Assembly: GCA_023657425.1 (NCBI GenBank)
Contig: JAGTJW010000002.1
Location: 424,431 to 488,430, forward strand
DNA from: Ideonella sp. WA131b
Lineage (GTDB): Bacteria > Pseudomonadota > Gammaproteobacteria > Burkholderiales > Burkholderiaceae_C
Direction: 5' to 3'
Length of the DNA: 64,000 nt
The notes beneath the pieces were generated by a model. The model was not told the origin of the DNA, made no database searches, and saw nothing but the letters and a program-made list of their open reading frames with translations. Shown here one piece after another: positions 30,727 to 39,311 of the stretch; the stretch's first letter is position 1; each line of letters begins with the position of its first letter. A program made the translations under genes and the position numbers.

Positions 30727-32580
30727 TCAGGCGGACAAGGCATGGGATGGAGCCGCTTTGCCCGCCGGAACCTGCAGAACCCGGTTCAGGGCCGCCGTCA
30801 GGTCGTCCGCGGCCACCGGGGCAGCGCCCATGTGGCGCCAGGCAATGTGGCCGTCGGGACGAATCATCACCATGCAGTCGGCGCTGCCCTGGGCCCATCC
30901 GGCCAGCAAGGGCAGCACGGTCTCAGGGACCAGGGCATTCAAGTCGGCGCTGCGCACTGCGGCGTCGGCGGCCTGGCCGGCAGTGCGTGCGAGGTCGGCC
31001 ACAGCAGGACCGTGGCAGCCGAAGCCGGCGAGCAGGAAGTGGCCATGTCCGATCAATGCATGTGAGGTGGCCGGGGATGCCGCGCCGCCGCGCAAGGGGA
31101 AGTGGGGAAACCGCGCCCCGGGTGTCAGGCACTGAACACAGTCCATCACCGGGTTCGCGCCTTGCGGTGCCGGGTTGCCGTCGTCGCATATCGCTGCGCT
31201 GCGGTAAACAAAGCCCAGGTCCATGCCCAGCGTATGGAAGTGCTCGCGCTGTGCTTCGGCGGCTTGCTGTGCCTGTTGCTTGACCTTCGCGAACGTCGGT
31301 GTGGCAGCACGCGCCACCTTGCGCAACCGGGCGTCCACTTGCGCCACCATCAGCTTCTTGACTGTGGAGCGGGTCCGTGCAGGCAGGACACGGGACACCG
31401 CACTGGCGCGCAGGCGCGCCATGATCGGCAGGTGATCCTGATTGAGGCCCAGTGCATCGGTCACCTGACGCATCCGGTGGTAGTTGGCGGTGCTCAGCCG
31501 AGCATTGGCCTCGGCTGATGGTCGTCGCTCGCTGGCATAGGTCTCCAGCAAGCCTGGCCCTGCTTGGCCCTTCATCACCAGAGCCAGTTTCCACGCCAGG
31601 TTGTGCGCGTCCGCCGCCCCGGTGTTCAGGCCCAGGCCACCTGTTGGCGGGAACCGGTGCGCGGCGTCGCCAATCAGGAAAGCGCGACCCTGGTGATAGC
31701 GCTCTGCCACCTGCGACTGCATGGTCCAGTTCGACAGCGAGGTGATTCGCACCGGCATGCGGCGGTCGCCGAGGGCGGTGCGCAGCAAGCGTTCGCAGCG
31801 CTCCAGCGGGAAGTCCTGCGGCGACTCGTGGGGTGGGAAGTACGGCGTCATGAACACCGAGTAGCGGGCGGCGTCGTGAACGATGAAGGTGCCCGGAGCA
31901 CAGGCTGACAAGGTCCAGAACAGAATCGACGGGCTGTCGCCCACCAAGTGCCGAACATCGGCCTCGAAGTTCACCGTGATCAAGTGGGCCAGGCCGGTCT
32001 CACCCAGCATCGGAATGGCCAGTTCCCGTCGGACGCTGCTGCTCGCGCCATCGGCGGCCAGCAACCACTGGCTGCGCACGCGATAGGTCTCGCCGGTGGT
32101 GGCATCCTGCACGCGAGAGGTCACGCCTTCGGCCGACTGCTCCGCGCACCGCCACGACTGCCCAAACCGGACTTGGCAGGGAACACGGCGGGAGACTTGT
32201 GCCAACAGCAGGCGCTCAAGCAGGTGCTGCGGCACATTGGCCGTCCTCCGGGCACTGACAGCATCGAGCGCCGATATGTAGTCGTGTCCACCCACTTCGA
32301 TGCGCGCCAGGTCGGGGCTGGCGACGTTGCGGCGCCAGGTGACATAGCGGGCGGCCTGCCATGGCGTGGACACCTTGGCCAGCACCGCCTCGTCGATGCC
32401 GATCTCGGCCAGGATCTCCTGGGTCCGGGAGCTGATCACATGGGCCTGCGGCGCTTGGTGCAACTCCTCGCGTTCCTCGATCAGCATGGAGTCGATGCCC
32501 TGATCGGCCAGCAGCGCCGCGGCCAGCATGCCCACGGGGCCGGCGCCGACGATCAGGACAGGTGTCTCCACTTCGCGCAC
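30727..32580 (-). CDS. FAD-dependent aromatic monooxygenase (first of two)
   Basis: The 617-residue PHBH-fold hydroxylase has VLIVGAGPVGMLAAALLADQ, the DG motif LLAADGASSSVR, the canonical GDAAHRFPPTGGLGLNTG and a C-terminal thioredoxin-like domain. It resembles phenol/MhpA/TetX-like ring hydroxylases using NAD(P)H and O2. It is the first gene of the island operon, starts with GTG at 32580 behind a GAGAGG ribosome binding site, and lies just downstream of two operator-like repeats. It is therefore the best candidate for the enzyme that starts attack on the substrate. Confidence 0.93.
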   Translation of the reverse strand: MREVETPVLIVGAGPVGMLAAALLADQGIDSMLIEEREELHQAPQAHVISSRTQEILAEIGIDEAVLAKVSTPWQAARYVTWRRNVASPDLARIEVGGHDYISALDAVSARRTANVPQHLLERLLLAQVSRRVPCQVRFGQSWRCAEQSAEGVTSRVQDATTGETYRVRSQWLLAADGASSSVRRELAIPMLGETGLAHLITVNFEADVRHLVGDSPSILFWTLSACAPGTFIVHDAARYSVFMTPYFPPHESPQDFPLERCERLLRTALGDRRMPVRITSLSNWTMQSQVAERYHQGRAFLIGDAAHRFPPTGGLGLNTGAADAHNLAWKLALVMKGQAGPGLLETYASERRPSAEANARLSTANYHRMRQVTDALGLNQDHLPIMARLRASAVSRVLPARTRSTVKKLMVAQVDARLRKVARAATPTFAKVKQQAQQAAEAQREHFHTLGMDLGFVYRSAAICDDGNPAPQGANPVMDCVQCLTPGARFPHFPLRGGAASPATSHALIGHGHFLLAGFGCHGPAVADLARTAGQAADAAVRSADLNALVPETVLPLLAGWAQGSADCMVMIRPDGHIAWRHMGAAPVAADDLTAALNRVLQVPAGKAAPSHALSA

Positions 32581-32636
32581 TGCTGCCTCTCAAGGACCGC
32601 GGCCGCTGCGCCATGCAACAACCGATGTCGCGAGAG

Positions 32637-32652
32637 CTTATATGTACATAAG
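32637..32652. promoter_or_regulatory. Operator-like inverted repeat 1 of the island regulator
   Basis: CTTATATGTACATAAG is flanked by G and C so that the arms GCTTAT / ATAAGC are perfect. It lies 57 bp upstream of the first monooxygenase start, in the divergent region in front of the TetR gene. A second similar element starts exactly 32 bp further on. Binding by the TetR product is inference. Confidence 0.65.
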
Positions 32653-32668
32653 CGACCTGGCCTCGGGA

Positions 32669-32684
32669 CTTATACGCATATCAG
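32669..32684. promoter_or_regulatory. Operator-like repeat 2 of the island regulator
   Basis: CTTATACGCATATCAG matches the first element at 12 of 16 positions, by eye. The 32-bp start-to-start distance (about three helical turns) would place two repressor dimers on the same DNA face. Confidence 0.6.
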
Positions 32685-32852
32685 TTCGGGCCTCGATCCA
32701 GAGCGTCGCAAGGCATGCCGTGGGCTCCGGCTCAGGCCGCTGAGCGTTCATTGCACCTGGATGCCGTGGAGTCGCCGCCGGTCGACAATCCATGCACTCC
32801 GGCGACAGGCTGGCGCATCCATCCGAAACACGTCACCCACAGCCCATACGAC

Positions 32853-33548
32853 ATGAACACAGCGAAGAAGTCCCGAACAGCGTCTGGCGGGGCCAAGGCC
32901 GCGAACCGCGCCAAAGGGTCTGCCAGCGCTGATGCGGTCAGCCCCGAGGTGTCGGGCCGGCAGCGCCTGATCGAGGCGGCCGAAATCGAGTTTTCGCAGA
33001 AGGGTTTCGATGGCGCGTCGGTGCTGGCCATTGCCCGCCGTGCAGGCGTCAAGCAGCCGCTCCTGAACTACCACTTCGGCAACAAGGAAGGCCTGTGGCG
33101 CGCCGTTGTCGAGAACGCCTACGTTGAGACCATCAGCTACTGGATGCACGCCGACGCAGCGATCGACGGCGCCGCCCCCTTAAGCCGACTGCGGGCGCTT
33201 CTGCGCGCGTTCGCGGTGATCAACATCCTGCATCCCGCCGCCCACTCGCTGGTATTCATGGAAGTCACCCAGGCGGGCCCCCGGCTTGACTGGCTGGTCA
33301 ACACGTACATGCGACCGTTCCACCAGGCGCTTGACGCGGTCGTTGCCGAATGCACCGCCGCCGGCTTGTTGAAGACCTATCCGGTGGAGCACGCGAGCAT
33401 CATGATGACCGGCATGCTGACGGCGGTGCAGGCAGCCGCGCATCTGGTCGAGCGCATCTACGGTGCAGCGCCAATGACCGCAGCACAAGCCGAAGCACAT
33501 GCCGAACAGGCGATCGATGCGCTGTTCCATGGCATGTTGGCGCGCTGA
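32853..33548 (+). CDS. TetR-family transcriptional regulator
   Basis: The 231-residue protein has an N-terminal basic tail, then a TetR DNA-binding domain (about residues 33-80) with EFSQKGFDGASVLAIARRAG and LLNYHFGNKEGLWRAV, and a ligand-binding C-terminal domain rich in helices. The ATG at 32853 is preferred; an upstream in-frame start would add sequence with no TetR similarity. It is divergent from the twelve-gene catabolic operon and presumably represses it until an intermediate or the substrate binds. The two operator-like repeats lie between the genes. Confidence 0.93.
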   Translation: MNTAKKSRTASGGAKAANRAKGSASADAVSPEVSGRQRLIEAAEIEFSQKGFDGASVLAIARRAGVKQPLLNYHFGNKEGLWRAVVENAYVETISYWMHADAAIDGAAPLSRLRALLRAFAVINILHPAAHSLVFMEVTQAGPRLDWLVNTYMRPFHQALDAVVAECTAAGLLKTYPVEHASIMMTGMLTAVQAAAHLVERIYGAAPMTAAQAEAHAEQAIDALFHGMLAR

Positions 33549-33680
33549 TCCGCACGCCCAGCCATCACCGGCCAGCCCGTCGAACATGCCGCTGCAGACA
33601 CCGCGGCAGCTTCAGGGCGGGCATCGGTTCCAAACAGGCCGTTGCAGAAGACGAAGCGGAGCATGCAGCCGTCGGGCGGT
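33549..33680. other. Short non-coding stretch after the TetR gene
   Basis: No gene, hairpin or recognisable repeat is visible between the TetR stop and the IS91-type remnant. Confidence 0.3.
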
Positions 33681-33842
33681 GCTGGTCGAAGAGGAGGGTT
33701 CGACCTGCATGGCCGACAACGACAGCGACTCGGAGGAAGCCCGCTCGCTCAGACCACAGCGGGCGGCGGCCTGTACCAATCGGATCGCCTTCGGTCCTCG
33801 GGCCGGCCAGAAGCTGCTGACGGTGCAGGGCGTCATGCCCCG
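33681..33842 (+). pseudogene. IS91-family transposase remnant
   Basis: About 54 codons translate to LVEEEGSTCMADNDSDSEEA, then RPQRAAACTNRIAFGPRAG and QKLLTVQGVMPR. That is the region preceding the Y2-transposase C-terminal part of IS91/IS801-like elements (the RIAxGPRAGQKxLTxQ pattern). Everything upstream and downstream of it is gone, and the frame runs directly into a fragment of an FtsX permease. Recognition is from memory of the family pattern. Confidence 0.7.
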
Positions 33843-33853
33843 GGCCAGGTCGT

Positions 33854-34071
33854 GCATGTGCGCGCTGGCCGCCTTCGCCGCCCAGCGCCAGGCGCGCGAG
33901 ATCGCGCTGCGCCGCCTCATGGGCGCCAGCATCCCGCAGGTCGCCGGCCTGCTGCTGTGGCGGCTGACCCGGCCCGTGCTCCTCGCCGCGCTGATCGCCT
34001 GCCCGCTGGCCTGGTGGACGCTGGCGCTGGGGGCGGCACGCCGTCCGATCACCCCCAGGGCCGGCTCCTAG
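33854..34071 (+). pseudogene. Duplicated 3' fragment of the MacB/FtsX permease gene
   Basis: Positions 33854-34023 match 13296-13465 with only four differences in 170 bp, by direct comparison. The copy then jumps to sequence like the last codons of the intact gene (GGCGGCACGCCGTCCGATC), as if about 120 bp were deleted. It has no start of its own and is joined to the IS91-type remnant. It lies in the same orientation as the intact gene, so the two copies are direct repeats around the accessory island. Confidence 0.85.
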
Positions 34072-34110
34072 AATCCGGCGCCACTCCGCCCGCCGCCAAG
34101 GACGCCCCCG

Positions 34111-35958
34111 ATGGATACCCGCACATCCCCGATCCGCCTGCGCCTCACCCAGCTGCGCGAGGTCATGGCAGAGGCCGGTGTACGGGCGGTGCTGGTGCCC
34201 AGCGCCGACCCCCACCTGAGCGAGTACCTGCCCGCGCGCTGGCAGGCGCGCGAGTGGCTCTCGGGCTTCACCGGCAGCATGGGCACGCTGGTGGTGGCGG
34301 CCGATGCGGCGGTACTGTTTGCCGACAGCCGCTACTGGACGCAAGCCGAGGCCGAGCTCGCCGGCACCGGCATTGCGCTGGAGAAAATCGCCACCGGGAC
34401 CTCGACCGCGCATGTGGACTGGCTGGCGCGCGAGCTGCCGCGCAACGCCACGGTCGCCGTCGACGCTCAGGTGCTGGGCCTGGGCCACCACACCGCGCTG
34501 CAGCGCGCGCTGGCTGCGGCCGGTGTGCTGCTGCGCACCGACCTCGACCTCGTCGACCGCATCTGGCCCGAGCGCGCGGCGCTGCCGCCGCAGCCCGTGT
34601 TCGAGCATCGGGCGCCGCACGCCACCACGCCGCGCAGCGCCAAGCTGGCCGCCATGCAGCAGGCGCTGCACGCCCACGGCGCCACGCACCACCTGGTGAG
34701 CACGGTCGACGACCTCGCCTGGATCACCAACCTGCGCGGCAGCGACGTCAACTACAACCCGGTGTTCCTGGGCCACCTGCTGCTCGACGCCACGGCCGCG
34801 GCGCCCAGGGGCACCTTGTTCATCGGAGAAGGCAAGGTCGACGCGGCGCTCGCGGCAACGCTGGTGGCCGACGGCATCGCGCTGGCGCCCTACGCGGCGG
34901 CCGCGGCGGCGCTGGCGGGCTTGCCCGAGGGCAGCACGCTGCTCGTTGACCCCAAGCGGGTGACGCTGGGCCTGCGGCAGGCGGTGGCGGCGGGCGTGAG
35001 CGTCACGGAAGCCGTCAACCCGAGCACGCTGCTCAAGAGCCGCAAGAACGCCGCCGAGGCCGCCCACGTGCGCGAGGCCATGATCGAGGACGGCGTGGCG
35101 ATGTGCGCCTTCTACGCCTGGTTCGAGGCGGCACGGTCCCGCGGCGAACACATCACCGAGCTCACGGTCGACGAGCGCCTGAGCGCCGAGCGCGCCCGGC
35201 GCCCGGGCTACATGGGCCTGAGCTTCGCGGTCATCGCCGGCTTCAACGCCAACGGCGCGATGCCGCATTACCGGGCCACGGCCGAGCACCACGCCGTCAT
35301 CGAAGGCGATGGACTGCTGCTGATCGACAGCGGCGGCCAGTACCTCGGCGGCACCACCGACATCACCCGGGTGTGGCCGATCGGCACCGTGAGCGCAGCG
35401 ATGAAGCGCGACTACACCCTGGTGCTCAAGGGCACCATGAACCTCAGCCGGGCACGCTTCCCGCGCGGCACGCCCAGCCCCATGCTCGACAGCCTGGCGC
35501 GCGCGCCGCTGTGGGCCGAGGGCATCGAGTTCGGTCACGGCACCGGCCACGGCGTGGGCTACTTCCTGGCCGTCCACGAGGGCCCGCAGAGCATCAGCAA
35601 GGCCGTGCCCACGCCGGAGATGGCGATGGAGCCGGGCATGATCACCAGCATCGAGCCCGGCGTGTACCGCGAGGGCCGCTGGGGCGTGCGCATCGAGAAC
35701 CTGGTGCTCAACGTGCCGGCGAGCACCCCCGAAAGCACGGAAGGCGGCCCCGGCTTCGGCGAGTTTCTCGAATTCGAGACGCTCACGCTGTGCCCGATCG
35801 ACACGCGCTGCATCGACCGCAGCCTGCTGCGCGCCGACGAGCGGGACTGGCTCAACGGCTACCACGCCACCGTGCGCGAGCGCCTGGCGCCGCGGCTGGC
35901 GGCGGCCGAGCACGCCGCGGCACGGGCCTGGCTGCTCGAGCGCACGCAGCCGATCTGA
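34111..35958 (+). CDS. Aminopeptidase P family protein (Xaa-Pro aminopeptidase, M24B)
   Basis: The 615-residue protein has two creatinase-like N-terminal domains (RLTQLREVMAEAGVRAVLVP, and a second copy around residue 170) and a C-terminal pita-bread metallopeptidase. Its metal and active-site residues are visible in LLLIDSGGQYLGGTTDITR, GTGHGVGYFLAVHEGPQ, TSIEPGVYREG and LEFETLTL. It removes N-terminal residues preceding proline in the cytoplasm. The length fits the three-domain APP1-like type rather than the shorter E. coli PepP. It is outside the island and probably a core gene. Confidence 0.95.
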   Translation: MDTRTSPIRLRLTQLREVMAEAGVRAVLVPSADPHLSEYLPARWQAREWLSGFTGSMGTLVVAADAAVLFADSRYWTQAEAELAGTGIALEKIATGTSTAHVDWLARELPRNATVAVDAQVLGLGHHTALQRALAAAGVLLRTDLDLVDRIWPERAALPPQPVFEHRAPHATTPRSAKLAAMQQALHAHGATHHLVSTVDDLAWITNLRGSDVNYNPVFLGHLLLDATAAAPRGTLFIGEGKVDAALAATLVADGIALAPYAAAAAALAGLPEGSTLLVDPKRVTLGLRQAVAAGVSVTEAVNPSTLLKSRKNAAEAAHVREAMIEDGVAMCAFYAWFEAARSRGEHITELTVDERLSAERARRPGYMGLSFAVIAGFNANGAMPHYRATAEHHAVIEGDGLLLIDSGGQYLGGTTDITRVWPIGTVSAAMKRDYTLVLKGTMNLSRARFPRGTPSPMLDSLARAPLWAEGIEFGHGTGHGVGYFLAVHEGPQSISKAVPTPEMAMEPGMITSIEPGVYREGRWGVRIENLVLNVPASTPESTEGGPGFGEFLEFETLTLCPIDTRCIDRSLLRADERDWLNGYHATVRERLAPRLAAAEHAAARAWLLERTQPI

Positions 35959-35994
35959 CGGGCCGCGGGCCGGCAGGGCCGGCCCCGGACGGCC

Positions 35995-37041
35995 TCAGCC
36001 GCGGCCGTGCTTGGCGATCAGCGCCTTGGCGCTGGACAGCAGCTGCGCGCCCTTGAAGCCGCGCTTGTCCATGTCGGCCACCCACTCGTCGTCGATGGCG
36101 GCGGAGCGCCGGATGAAGTCCTCCGCCTCGGCCCGGGTGAAGGTGTGGATGGTGTTGCCGCGGTCGCTGGCTGCCTTGCGGCCGATGGGATCGTTGCCCT
36201 GCTGCGTGCGCCCGAGGAAGGCCGAGGCCCCCATGCCGGAGTTGGCGTCGATCACGCGCTTCAGGTCGGCCGGCAGGCCGTCGTACCGGGCCTTGTTCAT
36301 GGCCATCACGAAGGTGGTGGTGTAGATCGCCGGCATGTCGGTCGGGAACTCGCTGTGGAACTTGGTGAGCTCGTGGACCTTGACCGACGGCACCACTTCC
36401 CAGGGGATGACGGCGCCGTCGATGGTGCCTTTGCTCAGCGCGTCGGGAATGCCCGGCAGCGGCATGCCCACCGGCGTGGCGCCCAGCGAGGCCAGCAGCT
36501 TGGTCACCTGGCGGGTGGGACCCCGCATCTTCAGCCCGCGCAGGTCGGCGGCGCTGTTGACCGCCTTGCCGGCGGTATGGATGACGCCCGGGCCGTGCAC
36601 CTGCAGCGCGATGACCTGCGTCTCCTTGAACTCGTCCGGGCACTGGGTCTGGAAGTACTCCCAGTAGGCCTTGGACGTGGCCTCGGCGTTGTTCATCATG
36701 AACGGCAGCTCGAAGACCTCGACGCGCGGGAAGCGGCCCGCGGTGTTGCCCGGCAGCGTCCAGACGATGTCCACCACGCCGTCGCGCGCCTGGTCGTACA
36801 GCTGCACCGGCGTGCCGCCGAGCTGCATGGCCGGGTAGGCCTCGAACTTGATGCGGCCGCCGGAGTCCTTTTCGACCTTGTCCATCCACGGCTTGTGCAT
36901 CGTGAGCCAGACGTTGCTCATCGGGGCCATGAAGGTGTGGAACTTCAGCGTCACGGTCTGCTGGCCGAAGGCGGCCAGCGGTGCGCCGAGCGTCGCCACC
37001 GTGGCGGCGGCGCCTTGCACGAGGGTGCGGCGTTGGATCAT
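35995..37041 (-). CDS. dctP: TRAP transporter substrate-binding protein (DctP family)
   Basis: The 348-residue periplasmic protein has an N-terminal signal MIQRRTLVQGAAATVATLGA with a twin arginine, so Tat or Sec export is possible, followed by VTLKFHTFMAPMSNVW. It has the DctP core, including the arginine region GLKMRGPTRQVTKLLASLGA and TIDGAVIPWEV. It would capture a carboxylate ligand for the DctQM permease encoded upstream on the same strand (82-bp gap). The ligand may be the amine or aromatic acid processed by the Rieske/GS-like enzymes of the same cluster. Confidence 0.93.
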   Translation of the reverse strand: MIQRRTLVQGAAATVATLGAPLAAFGQQTVTLKFHTFMAPMSNVWLTMHKPWMDKVEKDSGGRIKFEAYPAMQLGGTPVQLYDQARDGVVDIVWTLPGNTAGRFPRVEVFELPFMMNNAEATSKAYWEYFQTQCPDEFKETQVIALQVHGPGVIHTAGKAVNSAADLRGLKMRGPTRQVTKLLASLGATPVGMPLPGIPDALSKGTIDGAVIPWEVVPSVKVHELTKFHSEFPTDMPAIYTTTFVMAMNKARYDGLPADLKRVIDANSGMGASAFLGRTQQGNDPIGRKAASDRGNTIHTFTRAEAEDFIRRSAAIDDEWVADMDKRGFKGAQLLSSAKALIAKHGRG

Positions 37042-37123
37042 GGGGTCTCCTGGGCTTGGGTGATGGAGGCGGCTTGCCTGCCGGGGAAAGTTAACGCGGA
37101 GCCCTGCGCCGGGTGCTCAGGGT

Positions 37124-38440
37124 TCACCCGACAAAGGGCAGCACCCACAGGGCGATGGCGGGCACGAACAACACCAGCAGCGCACGCAGCGTGTCGGCCA
37201 GCAGGAAGGGCACGACGCCGCGGTAGCTCTCGGCGATGGGCACGTCGCGGGCGAGGCTGTTGACGATGTACACGTTCAGGCCCACCGGCGGCGCCAGCAG
37301 GCCAAAACCCACGGTCATGAGCACCATCACACCGAACCAGATGGCCACGCTCTCGCTCGGCAGGCCGAAGTCCAGGCCCATCACCACCGGGAAGAAGATC
37401 GGGATCGTCAGCAGGATCATGCTGAGCTCGTCCATCACCGCGCCGAGCACGACGTAGAACAGCAGGATCAAACCCACCACCGCCACCGGCGGGATGCTCC
37501 AGCCCTTGACGATCTCAGCGAGCTGCCCCGGCACCTGCGTGAGCGCCAGCGCGGCGTTCATGAGATCGGCGCCCAGGAAGATGAGGAAGATCATGCCCGA
37601 GGCCGCCGCGGTGGCGGTGAAGCAGTGCGCAAACTTGGCCCAGGTGAGTTCGCGCTTGGCCAGCGCCGCCACGAAGGTGGCCGCCACGCCCACGCCCGCG
37701 CCCTCGGCGGGCGTGAACACGCCGCCGTAGATGCCGCCGAACACGACGAGGAAGATGAGCGCGATCGGCACGATGCCCGACAGCGCCTTCAGCGTGAGCG
37801 CGGGCGCCTCGTCGTGCTCGGGCGCATGGCCGGGCACGACGCGCACGTAGATCGCGATGGCCACCATGTACATCAGCATCGCGATCAGCCCCGGCACCAT
37901 CGCCGCGGCAAACAGCTTGGCGATGTTCTGCTCGGTGAGGATGGCGTAGATCACCAGCGGCACCGAAGGCGGGATCAGGATGCCCAGCGTGCCGCCGGCG
38001 GCCAGCGTGCCGGTGGCCAGGCGGCCGGAGTAGCCGTGTCTCTTCATCTCCGGCAGCGCCACCTGGGTGATGGTGGCCGCCGTGGCCACGCTCGATCCGC
38101 AGATGGCCCCGAAGGCCGCGCAGGCCAGCACCGAGGCCATCGCCAGGCCGCCCTTGAAGCGCGCCATGACGGCGGCGGCGAACACGAACAGCGCGCGGCT
38201 CAAGCCCCCCTGCGTGGCAAAGTTGCCCATCAGGATGAACAGCGGGATCACGCTGAGGTCATAACTCGCAAAGCGCGCGAAGGCCTGCGTGTTGAGGAAA
38301 TTGGCCAACGGCAGCCAGCCGGCCTGCAACAGGTAACCCAGGCCGCCCGCCACGAACATCGAGGCCGCAATCGGCACGCGGATGGCCATCAGCACCAGCA
38401 TCAGACCGAAGATCAGCAGCGTCAGCGCCAAAGGGCTCAC
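37124..38440 (-). CDS. dctM: TRAP transporter large permease (DctM family)
   Basis: The 438-residue, 12-13 helix membrane protein begins MSPLALTLLIFGLMLVLMAI from a GTG at 38440. The GTG overlaps the dctQ stop (GTGA), which decides this start over longer in-frame options whose extra sequence is non-membrane and reads as a shadow of dctQ. Typical features are ILMGNFATQGGLSRALF, SSVATAATITQVALPEM and LGILIPPSVPLVIYAI. It provides the sodium-driven translocation path. Confidence 0.95.
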   Translation of the reverse strand: MSPLALTLLIFGLMLVLMAIRVPIAASMFVAGGLGYLLQAGWLPLANFLNTQAFARFASYDLSVIPLFILMGNFATQGGLSRALFVFAAAVMARFKGGLAMASVLACAAFGAICGSSVATAATITQVALPEMKRHGYSGRLATGTLAAGGTLGILIPPSVPLVIYAILTEQNIAKLFAAAMVPGLIAMLMYMVAIAIYVRVVPGHAPEHDEAPALTLKALSGIVPIALIFLVVFGGIYGGVFTPAEGAGVGVAATFVAALAKRELTWAKFAHCFTATAAASGMIFLIFLGADLMNAALALTQVPGQLAEIVKGWSIPPVAVVGLILLFYVVLGAVMDELSMILLTIPIFFPVVMGLDFGLPSESVAIWFGVMVLMTVGFGLLAPPVGLNVYIVNSLARDVPIAESYRGVVPFLLADTLRALLVLFVPAIALWVLPFVG

Positions 38441-38919
38441 GGCGCGGCCTCCGCCGCGGGCGCGCAGCCCCGCAGGCCTTGCGCCAACGCGATCACGCTG
38501 GCCAGGCCGAGGCCGGGCACGATGCCGGCATAGACGATCCACTCCGGAAAGCCCAGCATCATCGAGCCGCTCTGGGTATCCCAGGCGTTCAGGCCGCCGA
38601 CGGCGCTGCGCCAGGTCATGAAGCCCAGCACCGCGGCCAGCACAAAGGCGCCGAGGCGGTCGAGCCGCTCGCGCGTGGCCTCGCTGGCGCGGGTGGTGAA
38701 GAAGTCCACGATGATGTGCCCGCGCTCCCACTGGCACCAGGGCAGGAAGAGCGCAATGGCCGCGCCGGCGGCCGAGCCGGCGAGCTCGAAGTCGCCCAGC
38801 AGCGTCCAGCCCGTGGTGTTGCGGCCGATCACGCTGACCACGGTCATCAGCGTGATCGCGGTCAGCAACAGGCCGGCGAACACGGCGCAGGCCTTGGCGA
38901 GAAGCTCGAGCACACGCAT
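38437..38919 (-). CDS. dctQ: TRAP transporter small permease (DctQ family)
   Basis: The 160-residue protein has four predicted helices and the typical motif WTLLGDFELAGSAAGAAIALF and FLPWCQWERGHIIVDFF. It partners the DctM protein with which it overlaps by 4 bp. It starts at an ATG 14 bp after the ferredoxin stop, which ties the transporter to the oxygenase genes upstream. Confidence 0.95.
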   Translation of the reverse strand: MRVLELLAKACAVFAGLLLTAITLMTVVSVIGRNTTGWTLLGDFELAGSAAGAAIALFLPWCQWERGHIIVDFFTTRASEATRERLDRLGAFVLAAVLGFMTWRSAVGGLNAWDTQSGSMMLGFPEWIVYAGIVPGLGLASVIALAQGLRGCAPAAEAAP

Positions 38920-38932
38920 GGCGCTGGGGGCT

Positions 38933-39256
38933 TCAGTACTGCCGCGCCGGCAGACGCGCGACGAGCCCGTTGAGCGCAGCGTCGAGCACGATCTGGCACG
39001 ACAGCCGGCTGCCGGCCTCGCGCGGGGTGGCGGTGAGTTCGAGCATGGCGTCTTCGTCGGCCGAAGGCGCGGGCAGCCGGCTGCGCCAGGGCTCGTCGAG
39101 CAAAACGTGGCAGGTGGCGCAGCTCAGCGTGCCGCCGCAGTCGGCGGCGATGGCCTCGACGCCGCCCGCCACCGCCGCCCTCATCAGGCTGCGGCCGCTG
39201 GCGTCCTCGACCGTGACGCGGTGGCCGTCGGCGTGGACGAAGTGGATCGTGGGCAT
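38933..39256 (-). CDS. 2Fe-2S ferredoxin
   Basis: The 107-residue plant/putidaredoxin-type ferredoxin has the cluster ligands in CGGTLSCATC and a distal cysteine in SRLSCQI. Its C-terminus (FNGLVARLPA-like) resembles adrenodoxin/putidaredoxin electron donors. It probably carries electrons to the Rieske oxygenase encoded upstream. No ferredoxin reductase gene is nearby, so reductase would come from elsewhere. The ATG at 39256 gives the normal family N-terminus. Confidence 0.93.
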   Translation of the reverse strand: MPTIHFVHADGHRVTVEDASGRSLMRAAVAGGVEAIAADCGGTLSCATCHVLLDEPWRSRLPAPSADEDAMLELTATPREAGSRLSCQIVLDAALNGLVARLPARQY

Positions 39257-39311
39257 CGGCGGGTGGGCTCTCGGGCTGCGGCGGATTGTCGTGGCGCCCG
39301 GCACACCGCCA

